Shown: one piece after another, positions 1-8,663 of the stretch | Layout: every line of letters begins with the position of its first letter | Position numbering within the stretch: the stretch's first letter is position 1 | DNA from: Nitrosospira sp. Nsp14 | Lineage (GTDB): Bacteria; Pseudomonadota; Gammaproteobacteria; Burkholderiales; Nitrosomonadaceae | NCBI RefSeq assembly: GCF_900113575.1 | Contig: NZ_FOPV01000001.1 | Coordinates: forward strand, 124,001 to 188,000 | Direction: 5' to 3' | Length of the DNA: 64,000 nt | Notes under the pieces: model-generated | Database searches by the model: none | The model's input: only the letters and a program-made list of their open reading frames with translations | Told to the model about the DNA's origin: nothing | Made by a program: the position numbers and the translations under genes

Positions 1-48
1 GCGGACTACCTCCTCCGGACCGAGATTCATATCGTCGATATTAGACAT
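1..48 (-). CDS. N-terminus of a probable DUF484 family protein (cut by window edge)
   Basis: Only the first 16 codons are inside the window, reading M-S-N-I-D-D-M-N-L-G-P-E-E-V-V-R from an ATG at 48 on the minus strand. It lies 155 bases downstream of dapF on the same strand. In many proteobacteria the gene after dapF encodes a DUF484 (GAF-like) protein followed by xerC, and the start resembles that family's opening helix (x-E-E-V-x-R-Y-L). The assignment rests on position and a few residues, so it is tentative. No strong ribosome binding site is visible. Confidence 0.45.
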   Translation of the reverse strand, partial: MSNIDDMNLGPEEVVR

Positions 49-203
49 CGCTGATCAACCTTGGTAGGTTCCCGCTGCAGCAATTCAAGCCACCGCGGGA
101 CGTTTTCGCGTTTTAAAGAAGCCCCCTCTCAAGCCGTGGAGCCAGGTAATCTACTGATTTTACCAGCAACTGTACCTATGGACGATTTGCGCAGGGCTGA
201 GTC

Positions 204-1031
204 CTATAACTCAATCTCTCCTTCAAATACCGCGACGGCAGGGCCGGTCATCCAGACCGGGTGAGGTTCGCCTTCCCAGCGTATGCCGAGATCACCATTA
301 CGAAAGCTGACTGTCACCGATGACTCCAGCAATCCTCGCTGGATACCCGCCACCACCGCAGCACAGGCGCCTGTGCCGCAGGAAAGCGTTTCTCCGGCAC
401 CACGCTCGTAAACCCGCAAGCGAATATGATGTCTGTCGACCACCTGAAAATATCCAGCATTCACCCGTTGGGGAAAGCGAGCGTGACCTTCGATCAGTGC
501 GCCCTCAGTCGGCACCGGCGCCTGATCAATATCCGTCACCAGTTGAACCGCGTGGGGGTTGCCCATGGACAAAGCACTGATCTCCACCTGTTTGCCATCG
601 ATATTGAGCCGGTAAGTTGATGCGCGTTTTTCAGCAACGAAGGGAATTTCTTCCGGCTCGAACTTGGGCGCGCCCATGTTGACGGTAACTTCACCATTAC
701 TCTCCAGCTTGGGAATAATGATGCCAGCCAGCGTCTCGACGTGGATCTCCCGTTTGGCTGACATGCGGTTGTCATGCACATAGCGAACGAAGCAGCGCGC
801 GCCATTTCCGCACTGCTCTACTTCCCCCCCATCGGCATTGAAAATGCGATAACGAAAGTCTGCGCCGCCTTTTGCGGTCTCGATCAAGAGGATCTGATCA
901 CAGCCAATGCCGAAGTGGCGGTCAGCCAGTAAACATAGCTGTTCACGGTTAAGAGCGACCGGCCGGTTCACGGCGTCAATAACCACGAAATCATTGCCCA
1001 GGCCATGCATTTTGGTGAACTTGAGTTTCAT
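204..1031 (-). CDS. dapF: Diaminopimelate epimerase
   Basis: Converts LL- to meso-diaminopimelate, the last step before lysine and peptidoglycan precursors, in the cytoplasm. The 275-residue product starts [15 protein letters not shown], the standard family opening. Both catalytic cysteines are visible: Cys74 in E-Q-C-G-N-G-A-R-C and the partner Cys near residue 220 in S-C-G-T-G-A-C. A reading frame continues 17 codons upstream of the chosen ATG, but those residues do not belong to the family, so the start is placed at 1031. It is divergent from metK and is followed on the same strand by the probable DUF484 gene. Confidence 0.96.
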   Translation of the reverse strand: MKLKFTKMHGLGNDFVVIDAVNRPVALNREQLCLLADRHFGIGCDQILLIETAKGGADFRYRIFNADGGEVEQCGNGARCFVRYVHDNRMSAKREIHVETLAGIIIPKLESNGEVTVNMGAPKFEPEEIPFVAEKRASTYRLNIDGKQVEISALSMGNPHAVQLVTDIDQAPVPTEGALIEGHARFPQRVNAGYFQVVDRHHIRLRVYERGAGETLSCGTGACAAVVAGIQRGLLESSVTVSFRNGDLGIRWEGEPHPVWMTGPAVAVFEGEIEL

Positions 1032-1213
1032 GAGTATAGCAGTGAAAAAATACCTAAATGAACGGCCGCCGGAGGACCGCAAAACTTCCCCGCTTCGGGC
1101 TATGGATCAATTTGTTAAAAGAGAGAGGGTATCAGCAATGTTATTCGTCTTCTTAATAACCGAGTAATTTGGTATTCTACAGGCCTTTTACGACTATAAA
1201 CGGGCTGGACGAC

Positions 1214-2419
1214 ATGAGCGATTATCTTTTTACTTCTGAATCCGTATCCGAAGGTCATCCTGACAAAGTGGCCGATCAGATCTCCGATGCTATTCTGGAC
1301 GCGATCCTGGCCCAGGATCCCAATGCACGGGTAGCCTGCGAGACCTTATGCAGTACCGGCTTGATCGTGATGTCCGGCGAAATCACAACCGAGGCCAATG
1401 TCGACTATATACAGGTGGCACGCGCAGCCGTGAAGCGGATCGGATACGACAGTTCCGACGTTGGCTTTGACTACCGGACCTGCGCAGTCCTGACCGCTTT
1501 CAACAAACAATCCCCCGACATTGCCCAGGGCGTGAACCGTACCAAGGAAGAGGAAATGGATCAGGGGGCGGGCGATCAGGGGCTCATGTTCGGCTACGCC
1601 TGCGACGAAACGCCGCAATTGATGCCGATGCCGATCTATTATGCCCATCGCTTGATGGAGCGGCAGGCCGAGCTGAGAAAGGATGGACGCCTGCCGTGGC
1701 TGCGCCCGGATGCGAAATCGCAGGTATCGGTGCGCTACCGCAATGGTAAACCGCAACGGATCGAAACCGTCGTAATTTCGACCCAGCATCATCCCGACAT
1801 TTCGCACGGCCAATTAAGCGAGGCGGTAATCGAGGAACTTATCAAACCAGTGCTTCCAAAAAATTTATTGACTGCGGACACCCGTTATCTAGTCAATCCG
1901 ACCGGGCGTTTCGTAGTGGGAGGGCCTATGGGGGACTGCGGCCTCACGGGTCGTAAGATCATCGTGGACAGTTATGGCGGTACCGCGCATCACGGCGGTG
2001 GCGCATTCTCAGGCAAGGACCCATCCAAAGTCGATCGTTCCGCAGCTTACGCGGGGCGGTATGTCGCAAAAAATATCGTTGCTGCCGGTATCGCGAGTAA
2101 ATGCGAAGTACAGATGGCCTATGCCATAGGAGTAGCGCGTCCTGTTTCCTTAATGGTGGACACCTATGGAACCGGGAAAATATCGGACGAGAAAATCGTC
2201 GCGTTGATCGAACAGCATTTTGACCTGCGACCGCGTGGTATTATCCATGACCTTGACTTGCTGCGCCCGATTTATCAAAAAACCGCCGCGTATGGGCATT
2301 TTGGTCGGGATGAGCCCGAATTTTCCTGGGAAGCTACCGACAAGGCTGCTCAGCTGCGCGCGGACGCCGGAATAGAATCAGCGGAGGAAGCGGACGCAAC
2401 CGCGAGTCTGCAGGTTTAG
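1214..2419 (+). CDS. metK: S-adenosylmethionine synthetase
   Basis: Makes SAM from methionine and ATP and is the entry to the activated methyl cycle. The 401-residue protein begins [18 protein letters not shown], with the methionine/ATP-binding G-H-P-D-K at residues 14-18. The ATP motif [11 protein letters not shown] and the glycine-rich G-G-G-A-F-S-G-K-D loop are also present. It is slightly longer than the usual 385-390 residues because of a 12-15 residue acidic C-terminal tail. The start at 1214 was chosen because the family's N-terminus begins there; 15 codons of open frame upstream are not conserved. The next gene is ahcY, 118 bases downstream behind an SAH riboswitch. Confidence 0.97.
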   Translation: MSDYLFTSESVSEGHPDKVADQISDAILDAILAQDPNARVACETLCSTGLIVMSGEITTEANVDYIQVARAAVKRIGYDSSDVGFDYRTCAVLTAFNKQSPDIAQGVNRTKEEEMDQGAGDQGLMFGYACDETPQLMPMPIYYAHRLMERQAELRKDGRLPWLRPDAKSQVSVRYRNGKPQRIETVVISTQHHPDISHGQLSEAVIEELIKPVLPKNLLTADTRYLVNPTGRFVVGGPMGDCGLTGRKIIVDSYGGTAHHGGGAFSGKDPSKVDRSAAYAGRYVAKNIVAAGIASKCEVQMAYAIGVARPVSLMVDTYGTGKISDEKIVALIEQHFDLRPRGIIHDLDLLRPIYQKTAAYGHFGRDEPEFSWEATDKAAQLRADAGIESAEEADATASLQV

Positions 2420-2436
2420 CTTACGTCAGCTTTAAT

Positions 2437-2515
2437 CCCTTCCCGCGCCGAGGAGCGCTGCAACGGGCACAGTCCCGCGAGGCTCGGCGGGGAAGGATCG
2501 CAACAACGGCGCTCG
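2437..2515 (+). promoter_or_regulatory. SAH riboswitch (ahcY leader)
   Basis: The sequence carries the conserved core of the S-adenosylhomocysteine riboswitch: C-C-G-A-G-G-A-G-C-G-C-T-G-C-A-A-C-G-G at 2448-2466, then A-G-G-C-T-C-G-G at 2480-2487, then C-A-A-C-G-G-C-G-C-T-C at 2504-2514. The main helix pairs 2440-2452 with 2483-2494. GAGCGC at 2453-2458 can pair with GCGCTC at 2509-2514, which is the family pseudoknot. It ends about 10 bases before the ahcY Shine-Dalgarno GGAGA. The known family switches on SAH hydrolase expression when SAH accumulates. It begins about 17 bases after the metK stop, so it probably acts on a metK-ahcY read-through RNA or has a promoter inside metK. Confidence 0.93.
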
Positions 2516-2537
2516 TTAATTTTCTGGAGAAAATTTT

Positions 2538-3986
2538 ATGAACGCTGTGCTCAGTCCGTCCGTGTCCACTTCCATTCCCGCGGATAACAAATTTACCGAT
2601 TATAGAGTCGCCGACATGTCCCTCGCGGAATGGGGGCGTAAAGAAATTGCCATTGCCGAAACCGAAATGCCTGGTTTGATGGCATTGAGGGAGGAATACG
2701 GCGCGGGCAAGCCCTTATCCGGCGCGCGCATCGCCGGTTCCCTGCACATGACCATCCAGACTGCGGTGTTGATTGAAACGCTGATCAAACTGGGGGCGCA
2801 GGTGCGCTGGGCATCATGTAATATCTTCTCAACGCAAGACCATGCCGCGGCTGCTATCGCGGCGGCAAACATTCCAGTTTTTGCATACAAGGGTGAATCG
2901 CTGGATGATTATTGGGAATTTACTCACCGCATTTTCGAGTGGCCCGATGAAGACAATGCGCCCAACATGATTCTGGATGATGGCGGCGACGCGACATTGC
3001 TGATTATTCTTGGCAGCCGAGCCGAAGCAGATCCGTCGGTGATCGCCAATCCCGCGAACGAGGAAGAACATGCCCTGTTTGCAGCGATTCGGAAGCGTCT
3101 AAGCACCAGTCCCGGCTGGTATTCCAGCAAACTGGCCAGCATCCGAGGCGTGACCGAGGAAACCACCACCGGCGTGCATCGCCTGTACGAGATGCAGAAA
3201 AAAGGTGAGTTGCCGTTTCCCGCATTCAACGTCAACGATTCCGTTACCAAGTCCAAGTTCGACAATCTTTACGGTTGCCGCGAGTCCCTGGTCGATGGAA
3301 TCAAACGCGCAACCGATGTGATGATCGCCGGGAAAATCGCGCTCGTATGCGGATATGGCGATGTAGGCAAGGGTTGTGCCCAGTCACTGCGCGGGCTGGG
3401 CGCAACGGTCTGGATTACCGAGATCGACCCCATTTGCGCGCTGCAAGCGGCAATGGAGGGATATCGCGTTGTTACCATGAACGAAGTTTGCGATCAGGCG
3501 GACATTTTCGTGACCGCCACCGGCAACCTTCGCGTCATTACTCATGACCACATGCTGAGAATGAAAGATCAGGCCATTGTTTGCAACATCGGCCATTTTG
3601 ATTCCGAGATAGACATTGCCTCCGTGCAGAAATACCAGTGGGAGAATATCAAGCCGCAGGTGGACCATGTCATTTTTCCGACCGGGCGGCGCATCATCGT
3701 GCTGGCAAAGGGACGCTTGGTAAATCTTGGCTGCGGTACCGGGCACCCATCATTTGTCATGTCAACTTCATTTACCAATCAGGTGCTGGCACAAATGGAG
3801 CTTTGGCAAAATGGTTCAAGCTATGAGAAGAGCGTCTATGTGCTGCCCAAACAGCTGGATGAAAAAGTGGCCAGGCTTCACCTTGGAAAGCTAGGCGCTA
3901 AACTTACCGAGTTGACCGATGAGCAGGCGCATTACCTGAATTTGGATAAGAAGGGCCCCTACAAGCCCGGAATGTACCGGTACTGA
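2538..3986 (+). CDS. ahcY: Adenosylhomocysteinase (SAH hydrolase)
   Basis: Hydrolyses SAH to adenosine and homocysteine, relieving product inhibition of methyltransferases. The 482-residue length is normal for the bacterial form. The NAD-binding loop [10 protein letters not shown] lies near residues 271-280. Catalytic-region motifs include [13 protein letters not shown] and G-H-F-D-S-E-I-D. The C-terminus [11 protein letters not shown] is the family's NAD-contacting tail. The ATG at 2538 has GGAGA seven bases upstream and directly follows an SAH riboswitch. A strong intrinsic terminator lies 14 bases after the stop. Confidence 0.98.
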   Translation: MNAVLSPSVSTSIPADNKFTDYRVADMSLAEWGRKEIAIAETEMPGLMALREEYGAGKPLSGARIAGSLHMTIQTAVLIETLIKLGAQVRWASCNIFSTQDHAAAAIAAANIPVFAYKGESLDDYWEFTHRIFEWPDEDNAPNMILDDGGDATLLIILGSRAEADPSVIANPANEEEHALFAAIRKRLSTSPGWYSSKLASIRGVTEETTTGVHRLYEMQKKGELPFPAFNVNDSVTKSKFDNLYGCRESLVDGIKRATDVMIAGKIALVCGYGDVGKGCAQSLRGLGATVWITEIDPICALQAAMEGYRVVTMNEVCDQADIFVTATGNLRVITHDHMLRMKDQAIVCNIGHFDSEIDIASVQKYQWENIKPQVDHVIFPTGRRIIVLAKGRLVNLGCGTGHPSFVMSTSFTNQVLAQMELWQNGSSYEKSVYVLPKQLDEKVARLHLGKLGAKLTELTDEQAHYLNLDKKGPYKPGMYRY

Positions 3987-3999
3987 TTTAGGGCGCCAC

Positions 4000-4044
4000 G
4001 GTGCGCGGTGGATTGCCGTTCGGCCGTCCACCGCGCACCTTTTT
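4000..4044 (+). terminator. Intrinsic terminator after ahcY
   Basis: A perfect 13-bp stem pairs 4000-4012 (GGTGCGCGGTGGA) with 4027-4039 (TCCACCGCGCACC) around a 14-base loop, and five T residues follow at 4040-4044. This should separate metK-ahcY transcripts from metF, which begins 18 bases later. Confidence 0.93.
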
Positions 4045-4062
4045 GTGCTTGGCTTGGCAGAG

Positions 4063-4908
4063 ATGGAATCCCAAAAAAAGTTCGCCCCCACTTTCAGTTT
4101 CGAATTTTTTCCACCGCAGACGCCGGAGGGAATCGAAAAGCTGCGCGCAACACGCAGGCAGTTGGCGCAACTCGACCCAAAATTCTTTTCGGTTACCTTT
4201 GGTGCAGGCGGATCAACGCGTGCCCGCACCCTTGATACGGTGCTCGAGATCCAGGCCGAGGGTTATACAGTTGCGCCTCACCTTTCCTGCATTGGTGCAA
4301 CTGGGGAGAATATCCGCAATATATTGAAGCAATATCGCGACCGTGGCGTACGTCATATTGTGGCACTGCGTGGCGATCTCCCGTCGGGCATGGCGCAAGG
4401 GGGAGAATTCAGATACGCCAGCGAGTTGGTCGCATTTATCCGCGCCGAGTTCGGTGACGCCTTTCATATCGATGTGGCGGCCTATCCCGAGTACCATCCC
4501 CAAGCTAATTCAGCGCAGGAAGACTTGCGCCACTTCAAACAGAAAGTCGAGGCTGGTGCGGATTCAGCTATCACGCAATATTTTTATAACGCCGATGCAT
4601 ACTTTAGCTTCGTTGAGGCCTGCGAGGCGATGGACATCAGTATTCCCATCGTGCCCGGTATCATGCCGATCAATAAATTCTCACAACTGGCGAGATTCTC
4701 CGATGCCTGCGGCGCTGAAATACCGCGCTGGATCAGGAAAAGATTGGAAGGCTACGCGGATGACAGCGCATCAATACGCGCATTCGGGCTTGATATCGTA
4801 ACGGATGTGTGCGACCGCCTGCTGAGCGGCGGAGCGCCCGGGTTGCATTTCTACACGTTGAACTCAGCAGGTTTGACGAGCACGATCTGGCAGCGGCTGG
4901 GGCTGTAA
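4063..4908 (+). CDS. metF: 5,10-methylenetetrahydrofolate reductase
   Basis: Reduces methylene-THF to methyl-THF, the methyl donor for methionine synthesis, using FAD. The 281-residue TIM-barrel protein opens with F-S-F-E-F-F-P-P (residues 11-18); Glu14 corresponds to the family's catalytic acid. Further family segments are F-F-S-V-T-F-G-A-G-G-S-T, H-I-V-A-L-R-G-D and P-G-I-M-P-I. A GTG at 4045 would add six residues, but the ATG at 4063 fits the family better. It completes the SAM recycling set with metK and ahcY but sits behind a strong terminator, so it needs read-through or its own promoter in the short gap. Confidence 0.96.
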   Translation: MESQKKFAPTFSFEFFPPQTPEGIEKLRATRRQLAQLDPKFFSVTFGAGGSTRARTLDTVLEIQAEGYTVAPHLSCIGATGENIRNILKQYRDRGVRHIVALRGDLPSGMAQGGEFRYASELVAFIRAEFGDAFHIDVAAYPEYHPQANSAQEDLRHFKQKVEAGADSAITQYFYNADAYFSFVEACEAMDISIPIVPGIMPINKFSQLARFSDACGAEIPRWIRKRLEGYADDSASIRAFGLDIVTDVCDRLLSGGAPGLHFYTLNSAGLTSTIWQRLGL

Positions 4909-4911
4909 TTT

Positions 4912-4955
4912 AAGTCCGCAGCGGGATCGGACTTCCGCTTTATTGCCTTTTTCCT
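4912..4955 (+). terminator. Possible terminator after metF
   Basis: A 7-bp stem pairs AAGTCCG (4912-4918) with CGGACTT (4928-4934), followed by T-rich sequence ending in a run of five T. The stem is short and the T tract is not adjacent, so this is a weak call. Confidence 0.4.
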
Positions 4956-5025
4956 CATGCCCGCACGGTTGTTATCGGCACCGGGCAGGCACTCCGTCGC
5001 TTAACCTGACTCGATGTGCTTACGG

Positions 5026-6273
5026 TCAAGCTGCCTTGGCAGACGCTTCGCTCGCCACCGGCAAGGGTAATGGATTATCGGCATAGGCGTTATGCGCCGC
5101 AGCCTCCGCTGTTCCAAATTCGACTTTTCTGCCCATATCTGACAACACCGTTTCCAGCGCACCCAGGCAAAGCATCACGTTTTCGATTCTGCTGGAATAA
5201 CCCATCAGCCCGAAACGCCAGATTTTTCCAGCCAGGTCCCCCAGTCCGGCCCCGATTTCGAGGCTGTAGTCGGCCAGCAGTCTGCGACGTACCTCCTTCT
5301 CGTCTGTGCCTTCCGGCACAAGCACCGAATTGAGTTGCGGCAGACGTGCCTTTTCTTCCACCAGATACTGCATCCCGAGCGTTTCCAACCCTGCTTTCAG
5401 CGCAATGTGGTTGCGTTGGTGGCGTGCCCATGAGTGTTCCAGCCCCTCCTCATACAGCATCACCAGCGCTTCGTGCAAGCCATAAAGCGCATTCGTGGGG
5501 GCAGTGTGATGATAAGTGCGGGTTGTGCCCCAATATCCGAGCAGCAGGTTCAGATCCATGAACCAGCTTTGTACTTTTCCTTTGCGATTTTTTACCATGT
5601 CCACCACCCGTTCCGAGAAACTGATAGGCGACAAGCCGGGCGGGCACGATAGACATTTCTGGCTGCCGGAGTAAATCGCATCGATCTTCCATTCGTCCAC
5701 TTTGAGGGGAGAACCACCCAACGACGTCACGGTGTCGACAATCGTGAGACAGTTGCGCCGATGGGCGATTTCACAAAGGGTCTTGGCATCCGACAGCGCC
5801 CCGGTGGATGTCTCGGCGTGTACAAAAGCGACTACCTTCGCATCAGGGTTCTGCTTCAACGCATCTTCCACTTTCTGCGGGTCGACCGGCGCGCCCCATT
5901 TGTCCTCCACCACTACTGCCGTGCCGCCGCAGCGCTGCACGTTCTCGATCATGCGAGCGCCAAACACCCCATTGCGGCACACAATCACTTTGTCGCCCGG
6001 GTTGACCATGTTGACGAAACACATTTCCATTCCAACAGAGCCGGGGCCTGAAACCGGGAACGTCAGCAGGTTGGAAGTTTGAAAGGCATACCGCAGCAGG
6101 CTCTTCAGTTCTTCCATCATGTCGGTAAATACCGGGTCGAGATGGCCCAGCGTTGGACGGGCCATGGCGGATAAGACGCGCGAATGCGTGTCCGATGGCC
6201 CCGGGCCCATCAATGTGCGCTGCGGAGGATAAAATGTGCTGATTTTTTTTGCGGGGCCGAAATGTTGGGTCAT
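5026..6273 (-). CDS. Serine-glyoxylate aminotransferase (class V, PLP)
   Basis: The 415-residue protein belongs to the alanine/serine-glyoxylate aminotransferase family. It has the N-terminal substrate loop L-M-G-P-G-P-S, the cofactor-binding stretch V-S-G-P-G-S-V-G-M-E near residues 74-83, and the Schiff-base lysine in G-S-Q-K-C-L, Lys206. It probably moves an amino group from serine (or alanine) to glyoxylate, making glycine and hydroxypyruvate; the exact donor cannot be read from sequence. In autotrophs this serves the glycolate salvage and serine pathways. The C-terminal 20 residues are Ala-rich and unconserved. It is convergent with metF. Confidence 0.9.
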   Translation of the reverse strand: MTQHFGPAKKISTFYPPQRTLMGPGPSDTHSRVLSAMARPTLGHLDPVFTDMMEELKSLLRYAFQTSNLLTFPVSGPGSVGMEMCFVNMVNPGDKVIVCRNGVFGARMIENVQRCGGTAVVVEDKWGAPVDPQKVEDALKQNPDAKVVAFVHAETSTGALSDAKTLCEIAHRRNCLTIVDTVTSLGGSPLKVDEWKIDAIYSGSQKCLSCPPGLSPISFSERVVDMVKNRKGKVQSWFMDLNLLLGYWGTTRTYHHTAPTNALYGLHEALVMLYEEGLEHSWARHQRNHIALKAGLETLGMQYLVEEKARLPQLNSVLVPEGTDEKEVRRRLLADYSLEIGAGLGDLAGKIWRFGLMGYSSRIENVMLCLGALETVLSDMGRKVEFGTAEAAAHNAYADNPLPLPVASEASAKAA

Positions 6274-6429
6274 GGTGGATCCTGATTATGATGGGCTGAA
6301 TTTTAATCGACGAAGGCATTGATTTTATCAAGGGCGCTGCGATTTGGCTATCGCGGAAGTTGGCCGGGATTCGTTCACTTCGTTCGAGCAGGATGCGAAC
6401 CATGCGGAAGGTCAACCATGCATCGGCAT

Positions 6430-7524
6430 TTACCGTATAAGCAACATTGGTCTGATGGATAAGCTTTGCGCGATTTTATCGGCGTCCTGACGAGCCACGT
6501 TTTGATCGAGATAAGGTCCCGCATGAACCTTGAATAAGCCATCTTTGGCCATGATTCCAAGGGAGCTTATGGAGGGAAGCTGGGCGCGCATGCGCACAAG
6601 AAAATTATCCGCATTATCATAGGCAGTGAAAGCGCCCAGTTGTAGGTAAATTCCACCCGTGTCTGCGGTATTCGGTGCGCCACCACTGGTATTGGCATCG
6701 CTATTGGAGTCGGATGTGCCGTACTGTGCCTGGGACGGGATTATTTCAAACAAATCCGGATTGGCCTCATCACTCTGTTGCTCTTCCGGACGGGCAAGTG
6801 GTGGGCTTCCCTTTTCCACGACAGCAAGGGCGATACGGGAAGGGGAGCGAGTAGCCGTTGAGGCTTTTGACGAGTTTGAGGTAAAGTCAGAATTCGAAAC
6901 CGGAGCGGGCGCCGCGGCCACCGCGAGGGTGGCCCCTCCGCCCGGAAGGATGGTCTCCACCTCCACCCAGGCGCTTCCCCCGCCTAGTACATCGAGCTTG
7001 AAAGCGGCGGTGTAGGAGAGATCTATAAGGCGTTCAGAGAGAAAGGGTCCGCGATCATTGACGCGCACGACTACAGAACGCCTATTGCTGATATTGGTAA
7101 CGCGGACGTAGCTGGGTATCGGCAGGGTGGGATGCGCCGCCGTCATGCCATACATGTCATAGAGTTCGCCCGAGGCCGTTTTCTGCCCGTGATAACGTCT
7201 GCCATACCAGGAAGCGATCCCTCTTTCCCGGTATGCTTCAAGCGTGGTTTTAGGCGTATACCACCTTCCTAGCGCCGAGTAAGGACGCATGTTGGCTGGG
7301 CGCAACGGCTCATCGCGCGGGGTGGCGTCAGGGATTGAAGCCAGGTCAACCGGGGGGTTTTCGCCAGGGCCATCGTCCAGATAATAGCCACCACGTTTTT
7401 TTGCGCTCGAGACGGCGCCACTGGCGGAGGCATTTTTTCCTGGTGAATCGCGCTTCAGGACGCTGCCGCAGCCAGCCACGAAAATAATGAGCGCGGCCGC
7501 GATAATTCGCGAGGACGAGGTCAT
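6430..7524 (-). CDS. rlpA: RlpA-like septal-ring lipoprotein with SPOR domain
   Basis: A 364-residue lipoprotein. The signal peptide ends in the lipobox V-A-G-C (Cys19). The double-psi beta-barrel domain (about residues 90-180) carries A-S-W-Y-G, T-A-S-G-E, T-A-A-H and V-N-D-R-G-P-F, including the catalytic Asp. After a long Ser/Ala/Pro linker, a SPOR domain (last 75 residues, Y-L-Q-L-G-A-F onward) binds denuded glycan at septa. Known relatives are lytic transglycosylases for daughter-cell separation. It is the last gene of the mreB-rodA operon. A GTG at 7566 overlapping the rodA stop could add 14 residues, but the ATG at 7524 gives the proper lipoprotein signal. Confidence 0.92.
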   Translation of the reverse strand: MTSSSRIIAAALIIFVAGCGSVLKRDSPGKNASASGAVSSAKKRGGYYLDDGPGENPPVDLASIPDATPRDEPLRPANMRPYSALGRWYTPKTTLEAYRERGIASWYGRRYHGQKTASGELYDMYGMTAAHPTLPIPSYVRVTNISNRRSVVVRVNDRGPFLSERLIDLSYTAAFKLDVLGGGSAWVEVETILPGGGATLAVAAAPAPVSNSDFTSNSSKASTATRSPSRIALAVVEKGSPPLARPEEQQSDEANPDLFEIIPSQAQYGTSDSNSDANTSGGAPNTADTGGIYLQLGAFTAYDNADNFLVRMRAQLPSISSLGIMAKDGLFKVHAGPYLDQNVARQDADKIAQSLSIRPMLLIR

Positions 7525-7562
7525 GCTGGCGGACCACAAATTCGATCTCGGATTGATGTGGC

Positions 7563-8663
7563 TCACGTCTTCACCAATTTCGGATGCATCTGTATGCTCA
7601 TCAAAATACCAAATCCCAACAGCATTGTCACCATTGAGGTGCCCCCGTAGCTGATCAGCGGCAACGGAACACCAACCACAGGCAGGATGCCGATGACCAT
7701 CCCTATGTTCACGAAAATATACGTGGCAAATGTAAGCGTAATCGATCCGGCGATCAAGCGCGTGAACTGAGTCGAGGCATTGGCGGCAATCACCATGCCG
7801 CGTGCGATCACCGCGATATACAAGAGCAATAGCAATGAATTGCCGACCAGCCCGAATTCCTCCGAAAATACCGCAAAGATGAAATCGGTGCTTTTCTCCG
7901 GGAGAAAGTCGAGATGGGTTTGGGTTCCCTGCTGCCAGCCTTTGCCCAGGGTGCCGCCCGAACCGATGGCAATGGTGGACTGAATGGTGTGATAGCCAGC
8001 CCCAAGCGCATCCTGCGTCGGATCAAGCAGGGTCATGACCCGGCGGCGCTGATAATCGTGCATCATCGACCACAGCACCGGTAAGCTGCCCAGTCCGGCA
8101 ATTGCCAGCCCCGCGATGATGCGCCAGGACAGCCCAGTGAGAAACAGGACAAAAAAGCCGCTGGACGCAATCAACAACGCGGTGCCCAAATCGGGCTGAC
8201 GCAAGATCATTACGACCGGCAGCAACAGTAGCAAGGTTGCAATCGCATAGTCGCGCAGCCGCAGCGTTGCTTCGTGCTTATCGAAATACCACGCCATCAT
8301 CAGCGGCACCGCTATTTTCATCAGCTCCGAAGGCTGGATGCGCGTTACGCCAATGTTCAGCCAGCGCCGCGCGCCATTGTTTATCTCGCCGAACAGCGCA
8401 ACGCCCAACAGCAGCAAGAGACCCGTCATATAAATAGGCAAGGCGATACGCATGATATGCTGAAGCGGAATGTTGGCTACCAGCCACATGATGCTCAGCG
8501 CAACCAGCATATTGACAGCCTGATTAGTGACACGATGTGGGTTTGCGTCCGTGGCGCTGTACAAAGTGAACAACCCGGTCAGCATGAGCAGCAGGATTCC
8601 GCTCAACAGAACCCCGTCAATGTACCGCGTGAGGTAGTGCCAGAGGCGCAAAGACCTAGTCAT
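7563..8663 (-). CDS. rodA: Rod-shape peptidoglycan polymerase RodA (SEDS family)
   Basis: A 366-residue polytopic inner-membrane glycosyltransferase of the SEDS family that polymerises lipid II during elongation. About ten hydrophobic helices are present. Family motifs include the catalytic-loop segment Q-P-D-L-G-T-A, F-L-P-E-K-S-T-D-F-I-F and the C-terminal P-L-I-S-Y-G-G-T-S. The ATG at 8663 overlaps the end of mrdA by 8 bases, which suggests translational coupling with its transpeptidase partner PBP2. Its stop overlaps a GTG just ahead of rlpA. Confidence 0.96.
   Translation of the reverse strand: MTRSLRLWHYLTRYIDGVLLSGILLLMLTGLFTLYSATDANPHRVTNQAVNMLVALSIMWLVANIPLQHIMRIALPIYMTGLLLLLGVALFGEINNGARRWLNIGVTRIQPSELMKIAVPLMMAWYFDKHEATLRLRDYAIATLLLLLPVVMILRQPDLGTALLIASSGFFVLFLTGLSWRIIAGLAIAGLGSLPVLWSMMHDYQRRRVMTLLDPTQDALGAGYHTIQSTIAIGSGGTLGKGWQQGTQTHLDFLPEKSTDFIFAVFSEEFGLVGNSLLLLLYIAVIARGMVIAANASTQFTRLIAGSITLTFATYIFVNIGMVIGILPVVGVPLPLISYGGTSMVTMLLGFGILMSIQMHPKLVKT

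Noticed and set aside
1083-1213. SAM riboswitch upstream of metK
   Set aside because: No known SAM-I, SAM-II or SAM/SAH core motif is visible in the leader.
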